Shown: positions 45,501 to 57,945 of the stretch, in pieces | How the letters are laid out: each line of letters starts with the position of its first letter | Position numbering within the stretch: the stretch's first letter is position 1 | NCBI GenBank assembly: GCA_964036195.1 | Contig: OZ038455.1 | Span: forward strand, 14,835,855-14,899,854 | Direction: 5' to 3' | Origin: Sphaerolaimus hirsutus | Taxonomy: Eukaryota; Nematoda; Chromadorea; Monhysterida; Sphaerolaimidae | Length of the DNA: 64,000 bases | Translations under genes and position numbers: made by a program | The notes under the pieces: generated by a model | Told to the model about the DNA's origin: nothing | The model's database searches: none | The model's input: only the letters and a program-made list of their open reading frames with translations

Positions 45501-46870
45501 AATTCATCATTTCAGCATGTATATCATCACGAAAGCATTTGTAGAAGAGCAAACGTGTTGTACGACTGTCTCTCTGATGGTGACTCAACATATCTCAACT
45601 AAAAGACACAAAACTTATCTTATCATGAATATAATATAGGTACCATATTTCCTGAAAAAACTACCAGGTGTTTATTATTTTGCCAGCAAATTTTGTGGCG
45701 GTTCATTCAGAGCGTTTTTTTCAAGAGAGGGTTTATGATTTCGTCAGAATATTTAGAAAATCATATTAGGTATCTGTTCTGAAACATACTCAGACCGTCA
45801 GGCGTAGAAAAATGTACACAATAACAGAGATGCGTAAGTGCCTATAGACATTTGCTTAAATAATTCCCACCTTACATAATTTCCCCTTTTGAACAGTTCC
45901 CCCTGTTAGAGTGATGCAAAAGTAATCCACCCCTTGAATAATTCCCCCCCCCCTTCGGCATATTATCTATTTATTGTGTACAATTTAAATACAAATAGCA
46001 TGTTATTTTGTTGATAAATCGTATTTTATGAAGTCAGCCTTGTTGGAACATTTTGACATATTATCAATAATGCTCTTGAATAATTCCTCCCATTGAATAG
46101 TTCCCACCTTAAAAATTCTGATAATTATTCAAGCAAATACAGCATACAAGTAAAAAATTTCCACAAGATACCCCCTTGAGTGAGCTTATTTAAAATAACC
46201 CCCGTCATTGAAATACCCTGTCCCTCGACTCGAACCCCCCCCCCTCCTAATAATTTGTGCTCAGAAAAAATGAATTCCCTGGGTGTCTTTCGAGGAAATA
46301 TGGTATGTAGGTATTCCGTCTCGCCCTTACTTATATAACTACCGTGTTTCCTCCAGCAAAAACCCCTCAAATACCCTAAAATTTGAGTGAGCTGGAGGAA
46401 TAAATAAATAAATCACTTGAGGCCGAGTGTATTTCGATCAAATACAGTACATCTTTGTAAATAGGGTATCAATGATTTGACACGCCGCCTATGATGGGGA
46501 CTTATTCCAGTGGGTGAGTTGATCGACCGATTACGGTACATAGTTATTTATAAATTGCGTTGTATAGAAGAAATGTTTGCATGCTGTAGCCACGGAAAAC
46601 TTGTCCGCACCCAAATCACGTTATTTTTCCACGGTGTAACGTGATTTTTTGTAAAGGTCACGATCATGAAATGAAACCTCGGCGAATATTGCTGGCAAAA
46701 CTCGGATGCGAGAAAAAAATAACAAATTTCGATTTTTTGGCTTTTTTCTTCTCTTCGCTGCCATCTCTTACCTTACCATCGTTAAACAGTCGTCCATCAC
46801 ATGGAAACGCCGCAGTATTTCTTTCAATTTTCTTATCTACTCGATCGAAAACCCTAAACTACATCCAAAA

Positions 46871-49800
46871 ATGCCGAGTGCGCTCTACACCCTCACCCTA
46901 TACCTATTCACCCTACCAATATGCACTCTATGCTGTTCATTCGGGGGCACCGGGGGGTCGGGGGGTGATGACGGGGGGCTGGACCCCTTTGCGCCCTGGG
47001 ATGGCATCACAGATTTCCCCAGCAGCTCTTCCAGTAGCACGACACCCCAGACACCGCCGGAGAGCCCTGAACCTCCAGTGAGTCCTCACGATGAGAGCAA
47101 GGCTGTATTGGAGGGTGAGTAGGGTGGGTTGAGTACAATTTTCATTGTGCTTAACCATTCAATGCATACCGTGTGTGTGAGGTTAGCAGGGAAATTTTTT
47201 TTGAAATGTTTTTTGTTCAATTGGGGGAAAATTCTGTTCGGAAGAAAGTTGTGAGATTTGAAGACTTTAGAGGACACTCAAATCCAGCCTCTACCAAGAT
47301 CTGATAATTGCATATTTACCATAGTTTCTATTTTCAGATCTCCTCGGACCGATTGAAGAAGGTGGAATCGGACATTTGCACGGTGGAGGTAAATTCATTG
47401 CCTATTTTTTGTGTCCTACCAATTGATTCTGTCAACCTGACTTGTCACAATCCAGGTTTGGCAGTGACATCGGCAGACCAATTGGAGTGCACTTTTGATC
47501 AGAGGTGCTGTTGGCACAATGTAGCATATTTGGATGAGAAACAGTATGTTCTGGTGACAAAGAAATTCAACAAAACGAGAGAACAGAAGCTCTTCCCAGA
47601 TGGAGGAGTGCCCAGTTTGTTTGAGACACAGTTTTTGTTTTGCGCACCAGGGGCAGTCTCAGACCCTGTAAAGTGCTCACGTACGCCTGTCATTTTCCAG
47701 GGCATTTTACATGACTTTTACACTTTGCATGACTTTTGACATTTTACAGGGTCTGGGATTCGCACACGACCAGTCAAGTTTAAGAACGTTTCAGATGTAT
47801 TCATAAGTTTTTTACAGTGAACCTGAAATTATTCACGGAATTGCTCATAAAGATTACCTGTCACTTGAAGGTCCACTTCACCTCATGCTGGATTGCCCAC
47901 GAAAGTTGCACAGCTAATCCGCAACATTTTTTTCCATTCTCCACAGAACCGCCTTTTGCTGCTGTGGGCAGTAGAAGAGCAGACAAGACCAGCTATGGCA
48001 TGTTGGCAAGTTGCCCAATTGTGTGTGCCTTGGGACCAGGCACTCTCGAGTTTGAGTTAGTTAGATCGCGTAGATGGAATTAATGCATTGGCTAATTTCA
48101 TTCAAAGTCCTCCATGCAAGTCTTTTCTTTTTGTAGGTGTAGGAAAGTGCAGCAATCATACTCATAACTTTTTTTTTGCAAATATCACCTACATAAATAT
48201 GATAACATCCCATTTGGTGATTGTTGTCAAAGTTTTCCGGTGCTTTTCACATCACCAGATTTCACCATATTTACATTGAATGCATAGCGGGTACCAAAGA
48301 TGAATATATAGCATATCAATATTAATTAAAGTCGCCGACGTATCGCCCTACAAACATTTGCGTCAGTCTCTCCAGTGGAGAGTGCATGTCGTCATTATTG
48401 TGACGCAATATTTTTATGATTGGAATGGATCGGGTCACGTATGAAAACTTGGCTCTTATCCCAGTTTCCAGTTGCATATTATACAAACGCGAGTGAAAAG
48501 TCGAAGTTAGCCAAAAATCGTTAAAAGGTGCTCCACTTTGCCAATTTCCACCTTTATAATCGCTATTTTTGTTTATATACATGGTTATATAGTTAGTGTT
48601 AGCCTTTTTTATTTACATTTATAGCGGATTTTGCAATTTTGGCTGGCTGCCAAGTTATCATATGGGGACTCTTCCATTGGAACAGAGCCAACGAATGAAA
48701 AATTAACAAAAACGGTAAAAGGGTCATTAAAACAGTCAAATTTTTTCGATTCCAACGGACAACGTTGAAACGAAACGTTGAAACGGGCGGCGTGCACTCA
48801 CGGACACGGCGAAGCGTCCATTTCTCTTTTAATATTTTTTTTCTTTTTCAATTCCGAGCGTCCGGGTGGGACCCAAGTTTTGTGTTCGCTCTATTCGCGA
48901 GCGAATTCTAACTCTCCGATTTTGTAGGGTGAAATGTCCGCCGACTTTACCAAGGTATACTGTTTTCAGCAATGAATCACCTACACTTTTTCCATAAACG
49001 TTATTTCCCTGTTGCATCAGACATGTTGAGAGCAGAGATGTGGAACTGGACGTATGCACTCTGCCACTGAGCACCAAGGAGTTCAGCAACTGTGTACAGG
49101 TCCCTCCAAAACAGAACACTGCTGAGATCACTCCCCCTGGTGAGGACCCATTCCAGGTAGGTTGCAGTATATTCCAAGCGTGACACAGCAAAAGACAGTG
49201 AAGCCAAGCATATGGCATTGGTTTATGTGCAAATGAAGCAGTCTCGATTAGAACATTTCAGCTAGCTTCCGAACTTTTCACAAGACTTCAGTTGAGGTGT
49301 CTACAGATGCTCTAAGTATACACCATGCACTTCCAAATTGGTTGAAGAATGCTTAAGCAGCATACTTTGCAGGGTTCATGAAGTTTGTGAACAATCTGAC
49401 CCCACAGTGATGTCATCCTCATTTCTCATTTTAAACATAATTCTTACACCTTCTTATTTATCCTCATCCAAAATACTATGGTTTATCACTTTCTCCGTCT
49501 TTCCTGCTCCATGATAAATTTTCTATCTCAACATCCACTTCCTTTGTCAAATTACACACACACACCACCCCACAGATAGTGATCGTCAGTTCCTCATTCA
49601 TCCGCGGTGGGGCGGCCCTAATAGACTCCATAAAGTACACGGGGCCCATGTGCGATGCAACCCCCGCACCCACCAGCACCACCCCCAGTGAATCTGGAGA
49701 AGATAGGGGGTTCACTGATACTGCACCCCCTGGGCGGGAGACGACGACAGAGGGACCAGATAGTGAAGAAGCTGAGGGAGATGAGTGCTTGGCTTTGCAG

Positions 49801-52769
49801 TGTGATTGGGTTTTGCCTGGTTGGTTGGAGGGTGCAGGTGTGATTGTAAATATTTTGGGTATGCACTGCTGCCAGGATATTTCTTTACAACTCAAGTGAA
49901 AAACTATAAATTCAACTATAATTACTATAATGCAGTACTGCTTTTCTTTTATACACTTGTTTTGCATGCAGATGGCCAGACAGATTCAATGTGTGCATGG
50001 TCAAAGTTGGACTTTGAAGATGAAGCCCAGGTAGGGCTGCCAGTTGCTGGCATGGAGCCAAGATTTGACAGAGCCAGTCCTGACTCATACCCAGCTGGTG
50101 CTGGTGTCTTACACCCTCCATTGGGTGGGTTGGGTAGTTGGCATTTTTGCACATTTTGTTCATGTTGAAATTCTCCAAAAGGTATACCATATTTCCTTGA
50201 ACTAAACCCCTTGAAATACCCCCCAGGTTTGTGCAACCTGAGGAAATGATAAACCTCCCTCCCTAGGTAAATACATTCCCAAAATCTAAATTTGATATTC
50301 CTTGCAGGAAATTCTCAATTTAGTATTCACTATGATAGGTACCTAGATAATTTCGACCCTATCAACATGTGCAAATTATTACAGGTCCGCGCACTTATAT
50401 TGGTGGGGTTCTCAATTCATTTGAGGCTGTTGCAATAAAATCTGCCCCCTTTCAATCAGACTCTGATGTGAAGGTTAATTTTGAATATTTTGAGGCCACT
50501 GATGGGATACAATTGAAGGCTTGTTATGATAGTTAGTTTCGAGTTTTATGTAACCCAGTGACTTTATGCTATGCCACGCACAGTTTCAGTTTCATAGGAT
50601 ATGTTCAGCTTTTTGATGTGTCGGTGGTTAACTGGCACATATCCAATTTTTCATTTGTGTGGAAAAAGTGTCTATGTTTATGGGTAATCCGCTGGCTGGC
50701 AGACAAATATCCTCTGAAAATTATTGTTTTTAGAGCACAATTGTAAGTTGGTGGCATGCCAACTTGCAGCTAAGTAGATTATGCAAAGTGTAAAAATGTG
50801 GAAAAATCTTGATGAAATGTCCTGCGGGCGTGGTGAGAGAAAGTAGTATTAGCAGCAGTATTAAGGTACCAGGAAGTCATAATCCTACAGGGGGGTCAAA
50901 ACCGCGCTGTGTATTTAACGATTGGGATTTTAAACCAAAATAAAAATTTAAAAAAACCTAAATACTTTTTTCCAGGAGTGTACCTAAAAAAACTGCTCGT
51001 GAGTAGTGTCAAGCGCTGGTATTTGTGTCAAATTACAAAATAAAACATGCTTGTATTTTTCAAATAATCACCACTCTCCTGTGTTATCAGAGCCAAAAGG
51101 AAAAAACTGTGAGGACATTTCCCGCTTTGGAGTGGAGAGGAGTGACATTGCGTGGAAAAAGGCAACATTCAAAATTCCAAAAAGCAGATCATCGAGAACG
51201 GTAAATTACTCACAGATAAATATTTAGCTCATTATTTACACTAATACTCAAGTTAATACCCAGGGGTTATTTTTTCAGGTCGCAAATTTTCAGGGGGTAT
51301 TTCGAGGGGGAATTTTCGAGGTGGATCGTAGTAAAAATGGGCTTTTACATACAAAAACCGGTGATAAAACAGGATATATTTAGGCAAATCAACGTACCGT
51401 ATTTCCTCGAAACACCCCCTGGGGGTTTATTTTTACAGAGCGAGAATTTTGAGGGGGGTTAAACGAGGGGGGGTTTATTATTTCGGCCGAAATTTTTTGA
51501 AATCCCAGTACAGAATTGTCATCTGAAACGTATGCAGACGTCGAAAAATGCAACAAAAATCGCCATTTATAAGACTCTAAAGACTTGTATCAGTGTGTAG
51601 ACGTATAAACGCTGTTCTCACATAACAGAGTCATCGTTTTTAACAAGTGTTCTGCATTGCCCGGATGACAAACCGCAGCCTTTCTCATTTACGTTCTCTA
51701 TACACTAAATTTGGGGGGGGGGAGTATTTCAAGGGGGGTGGGGTATTTCGAGGGGGGGGTATTTCGAGGGGGGATATTTCGAGGAAATACTGTAGATGGC
51801 TACACAAACTATAGTCTCATGTGTAGCGATGCATACATTGCATACACAAACATATTTACAGGGTGCAGCAATTTAGACCTGCGCTCTAGATTTCGAATAA
51901 CTTGTCACTGGGTGGTCGGATTAATGTAAAATTTTAGGTCAACATTGACAACTAAATAGGAAAGGATCCCTGACAATATGGCTGCGATAGCTCCTCTCGT
52001 TCACAAGTTATTCATGCAAACGCGTAATTGTCACTTTTCCACCACCTTGTGATATCGTTCAAACGGGATTGACTTGTCGGGACCGGGATCGGGATCGGAT
52101 TGTTTTTTTCACGGGTTTTTTCTGATTTTCTTTTCGCAGCTGCATGCCCAACTGCGTGCACGCCCACCACCAATTCGCTATGCCCATAAGGAAATCGGCG
52201 GGTGCTTGCGTAATTGGTCGTAAAGCTAGGTGGTGGAAAAGTGACAATTACACATTTCCATGAATAACTTGAGAACGAGTGGAGCTATCGCAGCCATATT
52301 TTCAGGGATCCTTTCCTATTTAGTTGTTAATGTTGATCGAAAATTTGACATTAATCCGACCACCCAGTGACAAGTTATTGGAAATCTAGAACGCAGGTCT
52401 AAATTGCCGCACCCTGTACTTTGCATTGCATTGCGTTACATTGCATACATGATGTCAATAGCTGTAAATATTTCGAGGGGACATTTTTTCCTCGGCTCGA
52501 AAAGACCTGGGGGTATATCGAGGGGATTAATTCAAGGGAGATATTCCGGGGAAATACGGCACATTGATTGGCCAACTTCCAAATTTCAGATGTATTTGGT
52601 GGCTACAAATGAACAGGAGAACAGAATTGGTTTAGTGGCGATTGGTCCGATCACGGTGCGTGGTTGCGGCAAAATTGATCATTTGGAGGCGGAAAGATTG
52701 AAAAAAGGGCAGACAAATGACGAACCGCTAATCGATGTTGATGATTATTTTGATGAATATGTCAATTGA
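46871..52769 (+). CDS. Secreted protein with two MAM-like modules (complete gene)
   Basis: Ten exons join in phase: 46871-47114, 47338-47388, 47456-47614, 47947-48055, 49021-49156, 49576-49831, 49972-50124, 50385-50531, 51091-51200 and 52590-52769, about 514 residues. The start MPSALYTLTLYLFTLPICTL is a signal peptide, followed by a G/S/P-rich spacer. Module one runs from LECTFDQRCCWHN through SCPIVCALGPGTLEFE and DVCTLPLS to ALIDSIKYTGPMC. A T/S/P/E-rich linker follows. Module two has ALQCDW, MCAWSKLDFEDEAQ, VNFEYFEATDGIQLKAC and IGLVAIGPITVRGC. This Cys, CxW and terminal IxxI-GPxC layout is that of MAM adhesion domains, judged by eye. The acidic tail ends DVDDYFDEYVN. Exon 3 could instead extend to 47650, but that lacks a GT donor. 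Confidence 0.78.
47652..47763. mobile_element. CCCAGACCCTG-family MITE in MAM-like gene intron 3
   Basis: GGCAGTCTCAGACCCTG and CAGGGTCTGGGATTCGC are inverted ends, 112 bp apart. It starts 38 bp after the preferred donor at 47614, and an open frame runs right up to it. Confidence 0.75.
48328..48838. mobile_element. Dispersed ~510-bp repeat, inverse of 7540-8045
   Basis: Second copy of the repeat at 7540-8045 in opposite orientation, inside a MAM-like gene intron. It ends near GTCCATTTCTCTTTTAATAT. Confidence 0.75.
51397..51792. mobile_element. TA-flanked CCGTATTTCCTCG element
   Basis: CCGTATTTCCTCGAAACACC and CGAGGAAATACTG are inverted with TA at both sides. G-rich GGGGGTATTTCGAGG runs lie inside each end. 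The central block matches the centre of 13138-13612 (TTGTCATCTGAAACGTATGC). In the last MAM-like intron. Confidence 0.75.
51859..52416. mobile_element. TA-flanked foldback element, 558 bp
   Basis: CAGGGTGCAGCAATTTAGAC and its inverse end in CACCCTG, each next to TA. Arms pair along most of the length (GGATCC, CTGCGATAGCTCC) around a GGGATCGGGATC-rich centre. It lies in the same intron as 51397-51792. Confidence 0.8.
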
Positions 52770-52894
52770 ATAACTAGTAAGTTTTTGTTGTTCAGTAAAT
52801 ACTGCGCAGTCGCTGTGAATATGTTAATGTTTGTCATGGATGTTCAGTAAAATACAGTCACTAATATCATAATCATTTAATGAACATTCTGGAC

Positions 52895-55868
52895 TCACTG
52901 ATCGCTGCTACCGCCAAAACAGGCAAACAGTTCATCCAAGTCAGGCCTTTTCTTGATTTTGTGGCTCATTCTATTTTTGCTCGGCGTTTGTGGTGTGTGA
53001 CATACTGCAAGTAGGATAAACGTAAACGTCAGTTTTTTAAGAGAAAACTTATTTGGAAGCCAAAACTGCGATGCCAAATGAAAAAATGTTATAGACCGCA
53101 AAAATGTCTTTTAAAATTCAGAAAATGGGGATAAAGGTTTTTCAAATTTAAATTAGAGCAAATATATTAATATTAAGTAAAAGTTCAGTCAATAGAGGTG
53201 CCGGGCTGATTTACAAGAAACAGGTATTGTAGTCACTTTTTAATGCCAATGGCGCACTTGTAATTCAGTTTGCTTTTACGTGAACATCGCTCAGTGAACA
53301 CGTCTTAATTGCACTTCTTTACCGTCACAAACTATCCCCGGCCCCGTCACCTGGACTGGTGCCATGATTGGGTGGGGTGGTGCACTTTGTTCCCTTGCCG
53401 GCAGCCCCCGTCTGCGGTGACGGTGGTGTCAAACATTTGTGCGCCTCGAACCGCCTTCGGGCATTGTCGCTCCAATCGTCTCTTATGGTCACGCTATTGT
53501 CGTTCTGCTGCTCACCGATTTCGAGGGGCACGAAGCCGTAGTGCGAGTGCACCTGCGACCACATTGTTATTTTACATTAGGTCGGTCACGGAATTGGTTT
53601 AGTTTTTAGGCAGCTCTGCTGAACGTATACTGATTCAATAGACAGTTACCAATGGTTAATGGTGACAGTGAACGTTACCGTATTTTGATGAATAAGGTCT
53701 TGTGAAGAATTGTGAACCAGGTAAAGCCATACATCCTAAATAAAATTCGAAAAATATTACACGTTCATGATTTTTTCTAAAATATATAGTGAACCAGCAT
53801 TCAAAAAACGTTTTCTACCCTCCATCGAATACTTACGTATAGGTACTTCCAAAAAGTATATGTAAAAGTGAGAACAACTCGTACAACTGTTTACTCGTAA
53901 CTTACAAGTAGGTAAACTCGGAGGAAACGTAAACGTAAATATGAATGGGTACACTGAATATGAATACCTGTAAAGAACATATTGAACCTCTGACTGGTGA
54001 TGGAATGGCGCTGGCGCTGGCCATGGCGCTGGCGTCATTTGAGGGCGCCAAAGTGCGCCGCGCCATGGCGCCATTGGCGCTTACACACTTTATTTATTCT
54101 GGCGCCTTTTTTCAAATGGCGCCATGGCGCCGTTGGCGCTTGGCGCATTCTTTCCGTGGCGCCCACTTTCTGAATGGTGCCATGGCGGCCTTGGTGGCTG
54201 ACGGCCTTTGTCTGTGGCGGCCTTGGCGCTTGGCGCGCAGTTACCCAACGGCCCCATGGCGTCATTGGCGCCTGGCGCCCTTTTTCCTGGCGCATTCACA
54301 TCACTACCTCTGACCTGGGGAGATGGGGCTGGGTGCAGCGGCACAAAACCGTAATGAGAATGAATGGGTTCATTCGGCCGATCCGGTGGGGGTAGTAATC
54401 GAATGGGTGATGTTGTTTTGTCTGCAAAGGTATATTATGTTATATTGTTGTATTTTTCCTGATTTTAAACGGTTTTCAGGAATTTCCCAGACATTTTTTC
54501 AAGGTTAATGCTGAATGACGCTAGGGAATAGTCATGACCGCCAGTTACGTCTCAGCAATTACCAATCATATTCCAGCAAGATGTTCCCTGCAGTTTACGG
54601 CGCTTATCACTTTCACGCTTAACAAATTGGTTCTCAGCTCAGGGCCACTCGATGTTACATGTTAATATTTTCACAAATGCCCAAATACAGAACAAATAAA
54701 TCTACCGTATTTTTTTCGACATACCCCCGGAGGTTTAATTTTCATACTGCAAATTTTGAAGAGGGTATCTCGAGGTGGGTATTTCGAGGTGGGTATTTCA
54801 AGGTGGGTATTTCGAGCTGGGTATTTCGTTGAAATACGCTATTAAGACCAAGAATATATCAACGCATTACACAGATTCATTCAAAAATTGAACACATGGC
54901 CATTTGATGCAATCACCTATGATCCTGTCCACTGTTGGCGTGTCCAGCATGTACTGATCTGTGTAGAATTGGGTGTTCGCTGGAAAAATTTGCATCTTCC
55001 AGCCAGGTCTGGCCGCACGCTCTGCAGCTTCGAAATATGTGCTGGGATTGGTTTTGGCCTGGGTGTCAATTTCACAGTTGAACAAATGGGAAACGAGTGA
55101 CAAACAAGGTTATAACATGGAACAACACGGGGCACTGCTGACAACTGACGGAGAGGCCCAGTATTCTGGAAAAAAATAAAAAATTTAATGAGTACCGTAT
55201 TTCCTCGAAATACCGCCCGGGGGTGATTGTTTCAGAGTGATAATTTTGAGGGGGGGGAGGGGTTAACGAGGGGGGGTATTTAGAGGGGAGGCTTATTATT
55301 TCGCCAGAAATTTTTTGAACTCCCAGTACTCATTTGTTGTCTGTAACATACGCAGACGTCGAAAAATGCAACAAAAAGCATAATGTAAAGCAGTCTATAG
55401 ACCTATAAAAGTATGTAGATAGTACAAACCCTGTTCTAATGTAACACACACATTGTTTTGAATGTGTATTCTGCATTTTCAAGATCACAAACCGCAGTTT
55501 TGTCATGTACGTTCTCTTTACACTCAATTTTTTTTTTTTGGGGGGGGGGGGTATTTCGAGGGGGTGAAGCGTTTTTGGTTCTGCACTTCGCGTATCCAGT
55601 AGAGTGATCAATTCCACCGTCTAGGAAGTGCCAGGAACACAGGAACAAGTGCGTAGTTGGTTTTACTTGGTCGAATCGGCCAACGGGGGGTTGTTCAAGG
55701 GAAAGGGGGCACTTGCACCTTCGATTTTGGATTCTGGGTTCTCGCCAGTCAATCGTTACCCAAGTAGAGTTTATTTCAGATAAGTGCACCAAAAATATAA
55801 AATAAGTCTCACAAGCTTGCAGTATTCTGGACACGCTGTCCACGCCTGTCTGCCAGTGCAGCTCCACA
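52895..55868 (-). CDS. Unrecognised protein, C-terminal exons, with repeated HSHYGFVPL motif
   Basis: I do not recognise the family. Four exons join in phase: 55058-54917 (TYFEAAERAARPGWKMQIFP), 54422-54315, 53552-53351 and 53004-52895, ending DLDELFACFGGSSDQ and TGA. A fifth, about 55868-55657 (ELHWQTGVDSVSRILQAC), fits in phase with a GTAAAA donor but is less certain. Two successive exons each carry HSHYGFVPL, followed by different proline-rich text, so they look like a duplicated exon or a repeated short docking motif. The tail is polar, proline-rich and ends with a basic-then-acidic stretch, consistent with a cytoplasmic or nuclear tail. No membrane segment is seen. It is convergent with the MAM-like gene; the stop codons are only about 125 bp apart. 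Upstream exons were not found beyond 55868. Confidence 0.6.
53995..54306. mobile_element. GGCGCC-core hAT-type MITE abutting a splice donor
   Basis: TGGTGATGG and CATCACTA ends with CCTCTGAC on both sides. The right-hand duplication (54307-54314) is, on the minus strand, GTCAGAGG, the first eight bases of the intron after exon 54422-54315. The insertion therefore copied the 5' splice site and left one copy at the exon. Confidence 0.85.
54702..55570. repeat. CCGTATTT C/G-rich element fragments in introns of the minus-strand gene
   Basis: Pieces at 54702-54838 and 55195-55570 carry CCGTATTT starts and GGTATTTCGAGG runs; the second shares its centre with 51397-51792. They flank the exon at 54917-55058. 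Confidence 0.6.
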
Positions 55869-56840
55869 GGCCACTGGTTTACGGTAGCTACTTTTGAGTC
55901 ACTTTTAAGCTTCTCGCTTCACACTTCCGACCGGTCCAGAATACTGCCAAGCGGCGTAGTTATATACTCAAAACCCAGACATCTCGGGACTGATTAAACC
56001 ATTACAAATCACTTGAACAAAACATGCAAACATGAATAATATTAGCTTAAAGCATCACATCATGTTATCTCCTTTTCACACATTCCCATTTCAATAGCAT
56101 TACTCATTTTACAGCGCGTGTGCCCATTCACAAGAGCCGGGAGCGCCCTGCTGCATGCTGTGATTAATCAGATACATCCATTTCCTACGGTTTGTTGCCT
56201 GAATAAACTGTTTGTGATAAGATTACTGTAGATAATAGTGTCAATAAACTTGTAAAGCTACTAGAATAGTTACATCAAAAGTAAGAATATTACAGTTCAA
56301 CCCCAGTTTTTGATTCTCTACATCCTTGTGGAGAAAAATAATAATGCTCAGAAACCAAAATTAAAATAAAATAATATTAGGGACAAACACCAAGTTGTGA
56401 TAAACAAAATGCAAGCAATTTACAACTCACTTGGCAAGACAAACATCAATGTAAAAAAAACCCTAAGTGTTCTTAGAAAATAGTGGATTGATCCTGGTGG
56501 GGTGGATTTGGTCCAAACAAATAACAATAACAAGATCTTAAGGTCCTAGAGAACTCCAACACGCTTTTCTAACTCAAACTTTAATTCAAAAATTTTCTTA
56601 GCTCGGCAGTGCAGGGTAGTGGTTGTTGGCAAGATAGTGTTACATAAAATATGGTAAAATACTGTCAGACATTAAAATAAACAAGTAAAATTAAGTGAAG
56701 TGGGTCTCCCCCTAAAAAGGACATATGCCTGCCCACAGGCAAAGCAAACAGAAATGACACAAAACTATACACTTGGCTAGATGCACAGTGAAACAAACAA
56801 AAATTTACAATAAATACCCAATTTATAAAATAATATAAAA
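55869..56840. other. No gene identified
   Basis: AT-rich sequence between the minus-strand gene and the retrotransposon. A 3' LTR of the retrotransposon could be expected on this side, but without its partner in the window I cannot define one. Confidence 0.4.
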
Positions 56841-57116
56841 TTACTGAGTCTCCCGATAGGATTCCTCAAGTTGCATTTCTTCTTTACTCAGTCTGGTTAT
56901 TGTTGACTCCATCATAAGATTCCTTCTTGACATTGCTGTAGCTGGTGCAGTGGGTTGTAATTCTGGTTGTTTTAAATGACTCATTCTGGCTTGTGCCAAC
57001 ACTCGTTGCTCCCATTGTCCTGGAGGCTCACTTCGCAATGCACTGATTGGTGCATCTCTGTCTTCTGGGACCACTGACAATGTGATTCTGATAATTGCTT
57101 CTCTGCTCTTTTCCAC
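56841..57116 (-). CDS. Open reading frame downstream of the retrotransposon pol, possibly element-derived
   Basis: Open for about 107 codons counting the stretch before the first candidate start, and reads ITLSVVPEDRDAPISALRSE and WEQRVLAQARMSHLKQPE. Composition is coding-like (polar, charged, no runs). It is on the same strand as pol and the zinc-knuckle ORF and lies 3' of both. It may be a further retrotransposon ORF or a chance frame. No family recognised. Confidence 0.3.
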   Translation of the reverse strand: MEKSREAIIRITLSVVPEDRDAPISALRSEPPGQWEQRVLAQARMSHLKQPELQPTAPATAMSRRNLMMESTITRLSKEEMQLEESYRETQ

Positions 57117-57945
57117 AGTTGTGACATCTTTGAGGATTTTGGCAGTTTCACTGTGTTGATAAAGTTGTCATTGTTGTTAGATGAACTGGACTGGACTGGA
57201 CTGGAACAGCGGCTGGATGATAATGGTTGATTGTGGAAAACCTAGAGGGAAACTCAGTCATAGTGAAAATAGAATGACGAAAAAGAAAAAGAAAACAACT
57301 GATACTGTACAAATATCACTTAAATCCTTAGTCAAAAGTAAAAAAAAGAAACAAATGCACAAATGAAAAGAAATAAACATGCGTAAAGCACAAAAAATAT
57401 CAGCAATGATACAAAAAAACACAGGACTGTACAGCACTGGCTCAGTGGAGCCCACAAATTTCCAAACTTCACTAAGAAGAATGGAAACACATAAAAATTT
57501 AAATCTTCAAATGATATAAGAAAAATGAGTATAAAAATGTGAGATTGTTTTTTTTTTTTGTGTTGATTTTTGAATTTTTTGTAAGAAAAGTAGAAGCGAA
57601 ATTGAAAAACAGCTGACAGTTTCCAAAAGAACGAAAGAAATGACATCATTAGTTGACATCAATCAAAGGGCGCCACACTGTGGGCACATCAAACATATAC
57701 AACATTTCAAGCCATATGAATAAAAACAGCTACAATGACCAAATAGTGCGTGCACCTGCATATTGCTATTCCACCAACCATTACCATTCACCTGCTGTCC
57801 CCTATTTACAAAACATTCTAAAGAGGGCAGGGGAGAAACAAACAAATAATCTGTAGTGTGTCGGAGTTCAGAAGTTCTCATGCGGACCAGTGTTTCAATA
57901 TTGTCCAATTTTTCTGTGTCCCATCTACCAGACTCAAATGCATGC

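Larger units (their letters stand above)
42400..46870. other. Gene-poor region between FMO and the MAM-like gene
   Basis: I find no convincing exon. It is filled by transposon remnants: CCGTATTTCC-type C-rich pieces (42895-42990, 45640-46440), a hAT element (43268-44093), a 243-bp inverted repeat (44106-44348), a GTTGTTAAAA element (about 44400-44750) and a nested GGCGCC element (45100-45500). Confidence 0.6.

Noticed and set aside
47615-47655. Extension of MAM-like exon 3 to the MITE edge, implying a non-GT intron start
   Set aside because: A canonical GTTTGT donor at 47615 in the same phase gives a sensible junction, so a non-canonical splice site is not needed.
49476-49967. 163-codon minus-strand frame opposite the MAM-like gene
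   Set aside because: It is the antisense shadow of the exon at 49576-49831, whose plus-strand reading has correct phases and domain motifs.
57181-57205. ACTGG pentanucleotide run as a possible regulatory or satellite repeat
   Set aside because: Only about four units; ordinary microsatellite.
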